From contig OY998175.1 in the NCBI GenBank assembly GCA_963921935.1, forward strand, positions 152,945,309-153,009,308: 64,000 nucleotides of DNA, given 5' to 3'. The position numbers were made by a program, and so were the translations under genes. Source of the DNA: Galeruca laticollis. Taxonomy: Eukaryota; Arthropoda; Insecta; Coleoptera; Chrysomelidae. The notes under the pieces were generated by a model. It did no database searches, was not told where the DNA came from, and worked only from the letters and a program-made list of their open reading frames with translations. Shown one piece after another: positions 1 through 11,886 of the stretch. Numbering within the stretch: the stretch's first letter is position 1; each line of letters begins with the position of its first letter.

Positions 1-1254
1 CAAAAGCAATACGGCCTAAGGGAAGGATCTATAACTATGCCCATTAGACGAGCCATAGTTTTAGGAGCATTAACTAAACCATAAGGGGTTGTAACAAACT
101 CAAACAGTCCTACACCGTACACAGCGAAAGCTGTTTTCGGACGGGAAGATTCAGAAAGGGGTATTTGTAGAAAAGCCTTCTTTAAATCAATAGACGTAAG
201 AAATTTTGCGTCTCGTAATTTACTGAGAATAATATCGACTTGCGCCATAGGATATGAACCAGAAACGGTGACCATGTTCAATTTTCGACCATCGAAACAA
301 ACACGATATTCTCCGGATTTCTTGGGAACAATCCAGAGAGGAGAAGACCACGGGGAGCTGGAGTGCTGAATAACTTTGAGATTTAACATCTCATCTATTT
401 CATTTACAAGAAGTTTTTGCATGGCCGGAGACAAAGGATATTGACGTTGCGCAATTGGCTTTGCATCGCCAGTGTCTATAACATGTGCAACGAAATTAGT
501 TCGACCAATTCGGTCCGAAGGAGCAAGTGTAGAAAATAAAGTGATAACTTTGTCCAGTTCATTTTTTTCAAGTGAATTGAGACTAGTAACTGACTGAATT
601 GTGTTTATAACACAAGTAGAAGATAAAAGAGAGTAAGATAAATCATGAAAATTAATGTCTATCTTAAATAGACTCAAAAAATCCATGCCCAAAATAAGAG
701 GATGATTAATCGAAGGAATAATCAAAATTTTAATTGTTTTTGTGACATTATTTACAGTAACAGGAACGGTAATAAAACCCATAAATTGCTGTGGTATACC
801 ATCAGCAGTAGTTATACTTATTGAAGCATCATATTCAATAGGTACATGAAGAGAATTAATAAGCGAAATCCCTGGGTTTCCAAGAATAGTAGAATTGCTT
901 CCGGTATCAACCATTGCAACAACATCAGTATTTAAAACCTTGATAATCATATAAGGACGATTATCATTTGGTTTCTTAACAAACAAAGGACAAATATCGG
1001 TAGTAACCGAATTGATAATATTTTCAGACAAAGAATGATCCACAGGAGTGGGTAACATAGGTAACACAGAGACAACAGGCACATATAAATCAATACTACA
1101 AACATCATTAGATAACTCAACATCCGGTACAGGATTGACAAGTGAAATGGTACAAGAAGATAATTGTTTGCCAAGATTTACAGAACGATAACATGAAGAC
1201 GATAAGAAATCTCTGACAAAACTAAGATAAGCTTGCCATTCAGTAGCCGAAGGA
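1..1254 (-). CDS. pol: Gypsy-1 pol: aspartic protease and reverse transcriptase, partial
   Basis: The frame stays open from about 1254 to the window edge, so only the N-terminal part is present. The protease has the catalytic motif VDTGSNSTILG (about 925-890) and a later LILGMDFL motif (about 700-675). The RT follows with SPWSSPLWIVPKKSGEYR (about 360-305), SIDLKKAFLQIPL (about 195-155) and TPYGLVNAPKTMARLMG (about 95-40). The YxDD box would lie beyond the edge. The product would cleave the Gag-Pol polyprotein and copy element RNA. The frame overlaps the end of gag in a different phase, so expression would need ribosomal frameshifting, as in many Gypsy elements. No stop is seen in the visible part, so the copy may be young. 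Confidence 0.85.
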
Positions 1255-2606
1255 GAAAAACTTGAAGTTAATTTTGACTTGTTGACGGTTTGCTGGATTT
1301 GCGTTTTGAACTTCCTGACTATACTTCCGAAATGGGTTTGTGTTGGACCGGAGACTGTCGTCAGATTCACAGAACCAGTCCGAACCTCGTTTTTTTGGAT
1401 TGCAACAACTACAATTGGGTTTTGTAGTGTTTTTAGCACCACAACCATAACAAAAAATAGACTTAGGAGAACGACATTTCGTAAAAATATGACCAGTTCT
1501 ATTACAATTCCAACATAAACTAGAAGACAAAACGGAAACATCAACAGAACTTTTTCTCTTAGAAGAAGAATTTGGTGAAACATAAAGACAAGCCAAATCA
1601 GGTTCGAGTAGACAATTATGCGAAGAAGGTGGTCGGTAACGATCAGACCAAACTCTAGATTCTTCAACTATTTTACAAAGCTCGGTAAGTTCATCAACAG
1701 TATTGGGACTATGTAATGCCAAAGCAGAAACAAAAAATGGTAAAAGATTTGTACGAATCTTTGCAACACGAGATTTTTCATCTACAACATTCGTTAAACG
1801 ATTAAAAAGACCTATCATAGAAGAAATATAAATTGTAACGGGTTCATTCTCACCCATAGTTCGATTTAAAATCTCTAATTCTAAATCTGTTTCATAACTA
1901 TACGGAAGAAAATCTGCTTTTAATTTAGCAACAATATCAGACCAAGTACTGAATCTACTACGATTATTAAGAAACCAGGTAAAAGCATTGCCTCGAAAGA
2001 ACTCACAAGACTGTAAAAACAATTCGGCATCAGAAATACCTCTAGAAACTCTAAGTAATTCAACCTTTTCTAAAAAAAATGGAGTGATTCATTCTTTCCA
2101 GAGAATGAAATATTCCACTTGTATACTGGATCATGACGAGACTGTGGGACTGAAGGAGAAGACAAAGAAGACGAAGCAAGAGGAACATGATTATTATGTG
2201 ACTCTTCACTATCAACTGAAATAAAAGAAGTAGTGTCAATATCAAAATCAGATTCAAGTAAAAGTACATCCCTATTCAATGAATTTTTAACTTGAACTTG
2301 TTGATCATCATCTGGGTCAATATTTAATCTATTTATTCTATTAGTTAACCTGGAATTTATTCTGCTAAAAACAGGCTCACGTTTATTTCCATTGAAATTA
2401 TTTATTACTTCACTCAAATCTCTAATAGTGTTAAGAATCTCTAAATGATCTTCCTCAAAAGTGTAAGTATTTATTGGTAATGAAACACTACGGTTAGCTT
2501 TTTCACGAGCCAATAAACCATTAAGAAGCCTACGTTTTTCCTCAACAGTATCAGGTACAGTTTCATCTCTGATTTTAATTTCATATGAAAGTTCATATGC
2601 TTTCAA
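1240..2606 (-). pseudogene. gag: Gypsy-1 gag with zinc knuckles, one frameshift
   Basis: Two minus-strand frames together form one gag. The N-terminal frame (2606-2070, 178 aa) starts MKAYELSYEIKIRDETV and has the short helical region typical of the start of insect Gypsy gag. It stops after a run of seven T (near 2090), and the homologous reading continues in another phase, through LLRVSRGISDAELFLQSC, into the 260-aa frame 2022-1240. That frame holds a capsid-like region (FFRGNAFTWFLNNR), a CX2CX4HX4C zinc knuckle (CWNCNRTGHIFTKC) and a second cysteine-rich stretch (CYGCGAKN...). Gag would package element RNA. The homopolymer shift is either a real lesion or a sequencing error; no other lesion is visible. 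The stop at 1240 overlaps the pol frame. Confidence 0.8.
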
Positions 2607-4252
2607 ATGATTTGCCTGTATTTTATTTTCGAATGAAATTTTTTTTAAAATTTCTAACCAAAAAGCTAAATAAATTTTACTTAAAGTATATTTAAGAAAA
2701 ATAACTAAGTTGATTTTAAAAGTAAATCAAGAAAAAATAAAATTATTCAAAGTATTACTTTTGAATAACCCTGTATGTTAAATATTTTAACAAAATTATT
2801 GAAAGTCTGAAAGAACAATCAATTTTAAAAACAAAATTCAAAGTTAATTACAACGAAACGTGTTGAGAAGCCAACAAGCAATTAACCTTGACAAAGAAAA
2901 AAACTAGAAGAACCGAAAAACCAAACATCAACTATTAACAGAATGAAAAAAAGGAAATTTGCCTGAAAAAGATATTCCAAAAAGCAAATTTCGCAGTATT
3001 CGTATTAGATAAAAATTTATATTGAATGTTTTAGTAACAACGAAATTTTATATCTCGATGTCACAGAACCCCAATATCAGTAACAAAATAGCAGAACAAT
3101 GGCGCCAAATTTGTCACAACCTAAACACCCGGCATTGGGACACCGCTCAGGTAGTGAATTCGGCCTTAGTTACACTATTTTTTATTACCTCAATTGGGAT
3201 AAGGTGAATCAACAAACAAAATTTCGGGACAAATGGATTTATTTGACACAAATAATAAATTTACAAAAACCGTATATTCTCGATACAAATACGAATAAAT
3301 ATCAGTTATTATAGTGAAAATGTCCAACTCAATATTTTATATATATAAAAAATAAGTTAAGGACTTATCTTGGGAAGACTCGGGACGTACAGCTCGCAGC
3401 AGTAGTCAAAAGTTGAGACGTCGTTGTCTGGACTTGGACGCTGTATGATCCGGTGGAGTGGATAGTCTGTAGAGTCCGTAGCGGTCCGTAAAGGTAAGTC
3501 CGTGGAGGTTAAGTTTGTAAACGGTCCTTAAAGTGGTCCTTAAGGTAAACGGTACAGGCTGCAGAGCTGTAGGGAAAGAAATAAAAAAACAGGAGAAACA
3601 GTAAAAAATTGAAAAGGAGGAATAAAATGAACAGGTAGGAGCTTATACTCCAATACATACAAAAATTTGAATTTAATTTTCAAAATAAAACCACAGAAAA
3701 CTGTTCATTCTTATCCGTCCTGTTCCCAAAATAATCAGAAAAAGCAAATTTAAATCGGTGGAAAATAACCATATAAAGAATCTGTTATAAATTCGCTTCA
3801 TAAAATAACTTAGGGCGCCACCAGATTTTAAAAAAAAAGATAATACCGGCGAAGAAAAAAAAAAGGAAAACGCCATAACAAAACATTGTTTTTTTTAAAA
3901 ACGAAATAATTTAAATAAATAGAAAAATCGAAATTGAATCATTTGTAAGCACACAATTACAATTTGAAAATATATAGATAACTTACCAGCGAAGAAAATT
4001 AAAAATCACACACAAAATGATATGATTAAAAAGGAGAATACTGAATACTTCCAGCGAAGAAATGAACCAAAAGAGCGAGTTCCACTTCAATCGTAGTTTA
4101 AGTAGATATTTTAACGATGGCAAAAACGATTACCGATGTGTTCCTAATATTTGAAATAATAGGAATTGGAATTAGAGGTGGGAGTAGCCGACGAATAAGT
4201 AACGCTCCAAAATAATTGATGAACATAGTAACATGTATCAGCGACATGTTAC
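2607..4252 (-). other. Gypsy-1 leader and candidate 5' LTR; no gene
   Basis: No convincing coding frame is present. Two TGGCGCC motifs on the minus strand could be primer-binding sites: one at about 3101-3107 and one, TGGCGCCCTAAG, at about 3812-3823. The second has the commoner sequence for Gypsy elements and would put the 5' LTR at roughly 3824-4252. The stretch 3360-3560 is richer in G and holds imperfect repeats of GGTCCKTAA(A)G. Without the partner LTR the boundaries stay open. Confidence 0.3.
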
Positions 4253-4511
4253 ACAATATAATACATATATAGTAACATAACTTATAAATCTTTTTTTCCT
4301 TTATACATTTTGTCTTTTCCAGTTTTTTTTTCTTTTTTTTTATTTATATATTTTCTTTTCCAGTTTTTTGTTTTGTTTTTTTCCTTTTCTTTATTTAAGG
4401 ATTAGACAAGGACACATGCCACGCTTAGGGGCCTATCAAAGCGTTTTTAATACATCACTTAAAGGGCCTCGGATAGGAAGGGTTACCAGTTGGGGTAAAA
4501 CATAGGACTAC
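4253..4511 (-). other. LINE copy 1: 3' UTR and A-rich 3' tail
   Basis: On the minus strand the ORF2 remnant is followed by a short 3' UTR and then a purine-rich stretch with repeated CTGGAAAAG blocks within A runs (about 4400-4290). The UTR resembles that of the second I-like copy near 49900-49985 (shared CTTCCTATCCG, and GGCCCCTAAGCGTGGCATGTG against a similar string), which supports one family. Confidence 0.5.
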
Positions 4512-7500
4512 TTACAATGATATGTTACAATTAACAACGTGTTTATACAATAAATTATACATAAATATATCCGATGATTGTACAAATTGCTGTAAGTTAA
4601 ATGGTCTTACCAATTTAATTCTTGAAGAGTAAATATAATTATACAAAACATCTAAGAATTTTGAATTTTTATCCTCATTTAGGTTACAGTTCCATATTAT
4701 GTGTTCCAGAGATACTTCTTCTCCACATTCACATAGATAACTATCTGACAGTTTCATTTTTTGTTTATAAACAGGTGTTAAACAATGATTAAATCGAATT
4801 CTGAAACTTGTTGATATAGCTTTTTTATGGAAATTTGTTCTCAAGAACCAAGGTTCGTGTTGTATAGTTGGTTGAATAGTTTTATAGTAAAGACCTTTCT
4901 GGGATGTATTAAATAATTGTTGCCATTTCTGCATTACACTTTTCTTGATCAATGGATAAAGATCTTCCACCGGACATTTATATTCCCCATTATACATATA
5001 TTCTCTATAGCTTTTTGCGGCTTCATCGACTATTTCATTATATAGTTTATTCCACAATGTGCCTTAATCCAACATAATGAAATACTTATACCTCTGGATG
5101 ACAATTTGGAGATAAGTTGTATAATTTTGACTACTATGTAACTGAGACTTCCTTTAAATTTTTTTGTGATGTTTTGGATCGAAACAATTGCACTTTTGTA
5201 GTCCGAAAACATAATATATCTGTCGATTATTTCCTCTAAAGAATTGATATATTTAAGTGCGTCTAGAATCGCAATTAGTTCAACTGAGAATATTGATAGT
5301 TTGTTGTTTATTCTTATTCCTAAAGACTTCCCTTTCTTCGGATCATACAGTGCTGCTGAAACATTTATTTGAGTTTTTGATGCGTCTGTAAAAATAAAAT
5401 AATGTTCATGGAAAAACTCTTCATCATTAAGGAACATACTATTTCTTATTACAAATGGGAAATTAGAGTAATCTCTTAGATAATACACATTCGCAGGTTT
5501 AATATCTTCCCAATTTACAGAGTAGTATGGTAATTTATTTGAGCGTTTATTACACTGTGTATGAGGATACTAATGGTATCGTATTTTTCTTTATCCAATG
5601 TATAGATAATTCGTAAATTTTCATCAATATGTTACTATTTTTTGAGATGAGTTTTGGCAGAAATTTGTCTATAAGGTACTCTCTTCTGAGATTTAATGGT
5701 GGTTCTGTACATTCTACAGTTAGGTATGATATCGGAGTGCTTTTCTTAGCTCCTAAACACAGACGAAGTGATTTATTAATTATTCTGTCCAGCTTTTTCA
5801 AATGAGTTTCGGCAGCTTGAGAATAGAAAATGGATCAATAATCTATAATTGATCTGATGAAAGATTTATATAACATAAGTGAAATATTTGGTTCAGAACC
5901 CCACTTGGTATGGCACACGGATCTTAATATATTGAGTCCCTTATCTGCTTTTATTACAATATGTTGAATATGTTCTTTCCATAACATCTTTCTATCTAAT
6001 ACTACCCCTAAATATTTTACTGTCGACTGTACGTCAAACATAGTATTATTTAATAATATTTGACTCGGTATATTATGTTTTTTGGAGAATATACACGTTT
6101 GCGTTTTTTTAACTGAGATAGTTAACCCTTTATTAAAACAATATCTTTCTATTTGTTGATATAATGTATTCATGGCAGTTATACCTTCTAAAATTTCAAA
6201 TCCTTCTGGATAGAGACAAACGTCATCTGCAAATTGCAGAATCTTTCCTTCACGCGAAATACTAGAGTGTACATCAAATGTATATATTAAGTGTAAAATT
6301 GGACTCTAAATACTTCCTTGTGGTAAACCTGTATTAGAAATTCTATTTCCTACTATTTCGTTATTTACCTGTAGAAATATTTTTCTGTTTATGTAAATTG
6401 ATACTACTTTTTTATTGAATTCACCTCGAAGTCCAATTTTTTCCATTTGTTCGTAAAGAATGTTTAATTTTACATTATCATAGACACTTTCTATATATAG
6501 GAACATCGGTATTAACGATTTTTGTTTTGAAAATGATAAAGTAATATTCAAAACTAAATTTGCGATATTTTCTAACGTGGATCTTGATTTTCTGAATCCA
6601 TACTGAGTTTCTGAGATTAATTTATTTTTTCCAACCAATTTTCCAATCTCATTTTAATCATTTTTTCGAATGTTTTAAGAATACCAGAGCCCAATTATAT
6701 ACCTCTATAGGAATCGGGGCATTCCGGATCTCTGTTCGGTTTTAATATCGAGATAATAATATATTCTTTCCAATCATCCGGATACCAGTAATCCAAATTT
6801 GATTAATTAAATGTAACAGATACATTTTTTGTTGTGTAGGTAAATAATATAACATAATATAATGTATGCTATCTATCCCTGGAGCTGTGTTTTTGTGATT
6901 TTTTAGACAATCGTCTAATTCCCATATTCTGAAATTTTTTGATAGACAACTTACATCATTTACATTACCAGTGTAATCAAATAGATTTGGTGAAGCTCAG
7001 GGTGGAGCTAACTTATCAAGAACCTTAGACCATACGTCGTTAACAACTATATTTTTTGGAGAATTATATACATTCTTGACTTTTTTAATTTGTTGCCATA
7101 TCTCATCAGTGATAGGTGTATTTCTGTTTAACTTATTACAATATTCTTTCCAAGAGGCTCCTTTACTTTTTAAAATTACTTTCTTTTCATGAGATTCTGC
7201 TTTCTGATAATTTTCATAATTTGAATTTGGTTTATAAAGTAAAAAGGCATCTTTCTGGTTCTTTATTGCAAGATCACAATCCGAATTCCACCATTTTTTG
7301 TTAAATTTACTGTTGGTTAACCTTTTCTTCTTCGGAATTGATATATTACAAACATTAATTAGTTTTTCAACAAAAGTAGTGTAGGCATTTTCCACAAAAT
7401 TTAATTCTTCATTTTCGTTATCAAATGAAGAAGAAAATGTATTACTAACTGTTTGCTCTAACTCAAAAGATATTTGAATTGGGAAATGATCAGATCCTAA

Positions 7501-7785
7501 AGATATTTGTTTTACTTGCCAGTCAAATGTCGACGATATATCATTGGAACAGATTGTTAAATCTATCGCGGATTTATTTTTGTTGTAATATCCAGTTATT
7601 AAAGTTTCTGTTCCATCATTTAGAAAACTGAGTTGTGATTCTTCTATAGCTTCCAACAAGCTATTGCCAGCCCTATCATTCTGGTCACAATCCCACGCAC
7701 TGTGGTGGCAATTAAAATCTCCTCCCACTAGAATAGTATATTGTACAATGAGCAGGAAATGGGTCATTTCATGCAAATTGTACAC
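4512..7785 (-). pseudogene. I-like LINE ORF2: endonuclease C-part, RT and RNase H, broken
   Basis: Minus-strand frames run in the order endonuclease, RT, RNase H, C-terminal tail. The endonuclease part (7785-6997) has VGGDFNCHHSAWD, KSAIDLTICS and LGSDHFPI, the conserved core of apurinic-like endonucleases. The RT has QYGFRKSRSTLENI (about 6610), GLPQGSI (about 6310), LQFADDVCL (about 6235-6205, the catalytic box) and VKYLGVVLDRKMLWKEHI. RNase H (5488-5030) has FTDASKTQ, SVELIAILDALKYI, SDYKSAI and WIKAHCGI. The tail has CECGEEVSLEHIIWNC. In life ORF2p nicks target DNA and copies its RNA there. At least five frame breaks show that this copy is dead. Confidence 0.85.
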
Positions 7786-7791
7786 TATACT

Positions 7792-8628
7792 TTTTCTACG
7801 ACCATCTGAATCATAAACAAATATATAATATTTTTCATAACAATTTTTATTATTAACTCTACTGCCGTCATTGTTGCATGGTTTAGAGAATTTTTTCTCT
7901 GAAGTTATTAAGTCGGGTTCTTAACGCTGAACGAACCATATTTTTTTTTCTTTTTGTACATGTACCTACCTACATCGTGAAACAAATAACGTTCAAAATT
8001 TTCAAATTTTCATAACTCTGAAATAAAAAAACGTTATGCAGAAAAAATCGTTATACTTAATTCACCCGCGGAAAAAGTTGTCAACGTAATATCACCTCCT
8101 GCATCTACCAGGATAGTGAGCAATAAAAACCGTACATCCTCGATGTATATCCAAGCGTTTTAGAAGTTCGTCCTCGATGCCCAGTCAAGTTTCATAAAAG
8201 TCCCTCCTCGATGCCCAGCCAAGTTAAGTAAAAGTCCATCCTAAGTAGTATTTATTTTTATTAAAAATGTATGCAGAATTACCAGAATTACAGAAAATAT
8301 TGTATAGACCTGTCGACTAAAGTGACAGTAATCCCTTAAGATGAATTAAACGGGTCACTTTAGTCGCTTGGTGTATAATATACTATTATAAACGAATTTT
8401 GTAAACACTGATGTGAAATGTCAAATTATTAGACATACGTTAACAAACATGACTCTATCATATATTATAATATAATGACTAGTCTAGTAGCTCATGAAAG
8501 TCGTGGGAAATGAAACATTTCGATACAGCTAGTCCATGGGAAATGAAAATCTGTACTACAAATTGGTAGGTTTCTTAATCGAACACGCACTAGAAATGTA
8601 CATTTTTCTTTATGGTCGTAGAAAAAGG
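7792..8628. mobile_element. Inverted-repeat element (MITE-like) inside the LINE endonuclease
   Basis: A 16-bp terminal inverted repeat, CTTTTTCTACGACCAT at 7792-7807 and its complement at 8613-8628, brackets 837 bp with no coding frame. The LINE endonuclease reads up to NEWKTFFDSQKNP on one side and resumes before VGGDFN on the other, so the block is an insertion. I cannot identify a target duplication, so the superfamily is open. An internal perfect 13-bp inverted repeat (8314-8326 and 8354-8366) could form a hairpin. Confidence 0.55.
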
Positions 8629-9045
8629 GTTTTTTTGACTATCAAAAAAAGTTTTCCATTCATTTTCTGAAATATTCAGATTAGGTTTGGCATATATTGA
8701 ATATATGTTCAGTATTTACCTATTTTTAAATTTTACTGAGACTGCGACGCATTCTACAGAACGTATTTTATAGAATTTGGGAACGTCAATAATTTTAATA
8801 ATTTTTTTTTTATTAAAATGGCTACACCACCGTAGCCATCATCTCTGTCTTTCCGAAATATGTCGAAATCTGTAAAGCGAATTACATTATTGTCGCCTTT
8901 TAACCAAGTCTCACTTAAAAGTGCTATATTAATATTATTTTCAAAAATATATTTCTCAAAGTGGCCTTTATTGTGTACAATGGACCTGGCGTTTCACTGC
9001 ACAACATTAATTTTATTCATCGTTGGAAAGAATATGATTTAAATT
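8629..9045 (-). pseudogene. I-like LINE ORF2: endonuclease N-terminal part
   Basis: The minus strand reads like the start of a LINE endonuclease: VVQ, a stop, NARSIVHNKGHFEKYIF, then NINIALLSETWLKGDNNVI, FRKDRDDGYGGVAILIK and, after another stop, YSIYAKPNLNISENEWKTFF. The SETWL and DGYGGVAI blocks are the conserved catalytic region with the metal-binding Glu. It continues in the C-terminal part below 7790 across the inserted element. The stops and the insertion make it a relic. Confidence 0.75.
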
Positions 9046-9099
9046 TTTTTTAAGATCGTCAAAGACATTTTGATTCTGAATCGAAACAGAATTATTTTT

Positions 9100-9430
9100 T
9101 TAAATTTCAGCAAAAGATTTTAACATATTCTCACAAACTGTATTTATTTGGTGATGGTTGGTTGGAATTTGTACGTAATAATTGGGTTTATTTTTGTAAT
9201 TTTGATACACTGGTTGACTATTGCTTATATTTGGTGTGGATATTATATTACTATGTTCATCTGAATACCCTGATCTGTTTGAGGAATGAGATTCGTCATT
9301 TCTCCTACGTTTAGCAGTAATTGTATAATGGGAACTTTTATTAAGACTTCTTGTAACTGTAGTGTAACTATTATCATATTTCCTTTTGGCATCAATATAT
9401 ATTGTTATAATTGTATCTTTTATGTATTTA
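9100..9430 (-). pseudogene. I-like LINE ORF1: C-terminal part
   Basis: A minus-strand frame ends at 9100 just upstream of the endonuclease. It reads YIDAKRKYDNSYTTVTRS, then ITAKRRRNDESHSSNRSGYS, and ends KSFAEI. The low-complexity Ser/Asn/Arg-rich sequence is what the C-terminal tail of I-type ORF1 proteins looks like after the zinc knuckles. The assignment rests on position and composition more than on conserved motifs. Confidence 0.5.
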
Positions 9431-10063
9431 ATTGTTTATATTATTTATATTAGGTTTATATTATTTATTATAATTTTAGTTGTTGAGCGTCAGATGAAAT
9501 TTGTCTATCAATTTTGTGTGTTATTATAGTAAGCCAGCTATACTCAGTCTATAAGGATGAAACTCTTAACCATAAACAAGGAATTATGGTGGTTGAGGAT
9601 ACGTCTTTTACTTTATAAAATCAAACTCGAGAAATAATTTAACTTGTATTATAATTAGTAAATAAAATAATAAACACTCAGATTATTATGTTCCAATAAC
9701 TTTACAAACAATTGAATATATAATACAACCCTGTATTTTCTGGTTATCTTATAGGAATAGAGAGGGCAACACTAAATAAATCAACTAATGTCGATAAGAA
9801 AGATCTCTTTCTCTATAGTTATTTGGTTTTGTGCACAGATCATATAACTACTATTGTTTTGTGTCATAAATATTAACCTATTTTTAAATGTATTATTATT
9901 TAATTGTAAATAATAATTTCTTAATTGACCAATACAATTATCGTTATGGTTTTAAACACAATTGAAACTATTAAAGAAATTCAAATATTTGACAGGATAA
10001 TGATGGCACAAATTATAAATCTTTTCACATTCGAGAGGTAAAATGTTTTGATATTAGGCATAG
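9431..10063. other. AT-rich insert left of the THAP element; no gene
   Basis: No frame of interest is present. GAATTATGGTGGTTGAGGA at 9581-9599 is loosely complementary to 12698-12719, which could mark the ends of a larger insert that hosts the THAP element, but the match has a 3-nt gap. Confidence 0.3.
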
Positions 10064-11886
10064 AGGCAATCCAACGACCTGTCAAAATAAATTCAATATG
10101 GCGGTGACGGTCAAATAAATAATAAAGTTACTGTAGAGTGTGATTGATTGATTAAATTGATTTTCTTTCTGTTTATTGGCTGTAAATTGTGGTATTTAAA
10201 TAGTGTAGTGCTTGTCTTCGATTTGTATTGTAGTTGGAGGTGGAAACCGTTCTATTCATACTGAAGTTTCGTTTTATCGCGTTCCCGCAGAGGCAAAACA
10301 CAGGTTTCTAACGAAGAAAAACGATTTGACCAAACTTCGCAGGGCTGCATGGATTGCAGCAATAAAGAGAGACGATCTGACCGAATCTTATATAACAGAG
10401 TGTCCACGGAGCCGAAACCCAACCCGAATCTATATTGAAACACCAGAAAGTTTGCTGTAGACACTATAACTGGTAGGCTTCTTATCAAATATTATATCAA
10501 CTCTACTAGCTCCTTGTTTACATAGTTTGTACTCAAGTAGGTATTAACTCATTTTAGGCAAACCTGCTGTCCTCGAAGATAAAAAACACCCTGACTGGGT
10601 AACATCTCAACATATGGGACATGTGTCTCGGAAAGTAAAAAAAAGGGCTGCAGATGTTGACCGAAAGAATTGCAGAGATAAAAGGACAAAACTGACTGAC
10701 ACTAAGGTAAAAAATAATTAATAATAGTCCTTTTTTATGTAAATTGTCTCAAGAGCTGAATGACAATTGATTGGGATATGTTTAACTGATCGTCCTGGTC
10801 AAGAAAAGATACTCGATGAGCATGTTTTGCACACTTTATTTTGATAAAAAGAATGTAAATTTTTAGTAATAGCAATGTTAAGTTATGTATTGATAGTTGC
10901 TGAAAATTGTTATAATTAATTACTTTGTCAACAGGTCATGGATATTGATGAAATGCCTCAACAGTCCCAGCATGATCAAATTGAATTTATGGAGACTGTG
11001 GTGTCTATGATACTTAAGTATTTATGTTTTAGTTTTGAAGCTAAACATTTAGTAAATATTATTTTGCAACTTTTATTATTTCTCAACATTTAATGAATGT
11101 TTTATTTTGATTTGTACTTAAATTAATAATAATTATTGTCTCTTCATAATACGTATAACGTTTATGTACTAAGTGTTATTATAGTAATATATTTTTACAT
11201 AGCTTTGTCAATAAGATCAAAATCTTTGAACAATGAGGCTGAAGTTCATTGATTTTACTCATGTTAATATTATAAATACGTATTGTAATGTACACATATT
11301 ATATTGAAATAAAATTTATATTTTGCAGAGTAAAATAACTGTTTTTCTAATGCATTAAATGTCACACTCTTTAGGGACAATAAAAAAATAAAACCCTTAT
11401 ATAACAGTTTATTTTTTCCAAAAACAAAAAAAGCTAGAAAATAAAACACCAAAAGTCATAGAAACAATTTCACAAGACAACATCAACAAAAACAATCATT
11501 TATAAACTCATTACATAACTCCAAATACATATATAATTCCTTACAATTAATGAAAGGCTAACTTAGTTCTACGCTTATTTACAAAAAATAAAATACAACA
11601 CTGATTTAATAGCAGAATGTTACACATAATATATCTATTAGCTAAACTATTTATGTTTCTCCAACATCTGGATTTTACACTAATAACGATTTAAAATAAG
11701 CACTCTTCATCTTAAAATAGGAAAATTGTCCTTCTCAAACACTACAAAACCCCACAAAATACAAAGTAAACCGTTTTATAACTATAAAACTCTGCAGTTT
11801 TCTAAACATAAATGAATGCACTGAATCAAATGTTTGACCGTCGCCGCCATATTGACAGCTGAAAAGTCACGTGGTTTGGATTGCCT
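10064..11886 (+). mobile_element. THAP/P-type DNA transposon remnant
   Basis: Inverted ends are visible: AGGCAATCC at 10064 and GGATTGCCT ending at 11886. Subterminal blocks ATGGCGGTGACGGTCAAA (about 10099) and its near complement TTTGACCGTCGCCGCCAT (about 11832) lie inside. The interior carries exons of a THAP-domain protein on the plus strand, and P-superfamily transposases begin with a THAP DNA-binding domain. At 1.8 kb it is too short for a full transposase. The right part, from 11175, is included in the tandem duplication, so a second right end lies near 17259. Confidence 0.6.
10212..11093 (+). pseudogene. THAP-domain protein remnant, three exon-like blocks
   Basis: The first block (10212-10460) reads CIVVGGGNRS, VSFYRVPAEAKHRFL, LTKLRRAAWIAAIKRDDLT, matching the N-terminal half of a THAP domain, except that the second zinc cysteine is replaced (GGGN where GCxN is usual). 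The middle with the CxxH pair is not found. A second block (10558-10706, after ATTTTAG and before GTAAAA) reads KPAVLEDKKHPDWVTSQHMG, the usual sequence just after a THAP domain. A third (from 10935, after ACAG) reads VMDIDEMPQQSQHDQIEF and stays open to TAA at 11091. The role in life would be binding element ends. It is probably non-functional here. Confidence 0.55.

Larger units (their letters stand above)
1..4252 (-). mobile_element. Gypsy-1: LTR retrotransposon, 5' half (leader, gag, protease, start of RT)
   Basis: An LTR retrotransposon lies on the minus strand and leaves the window at position 1, inside its reverse transcriptase. From high to low coordinates there is a leader with candidate LTR, gag (2606-1240), then a pol frame with aspartic protease and RT. 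The order gag-PR-RT and the residue motifs fit the Ty3/Gypsy superfamily. The right edge is uncertain, because the second LTR lies outside the window and the repeat cannot be compared. The end at about 4252 is inferred from a CA-ending stretch (minus strand TGTAACATG) next to the A-rich tail of the neighbouring LINE. Confidence 0.75.

Noticed and set aside
3095..3110. TGGCGCC near 3101 as the Gypsy-1 primer-binding site
   Set aside because: A better candidate with the longer TGGCGCCC form lies near 3815; without the second LTR neither can be confirmed.
9518..11190. GTGTTATTATAGTAA at 9520 and 11173 as a recombination seed for the duplication
   Set aside because: Fifteen AT-rich bases can match by chance, and the duplication breakpoint joins 11175 to 16547, where this motif is absent.
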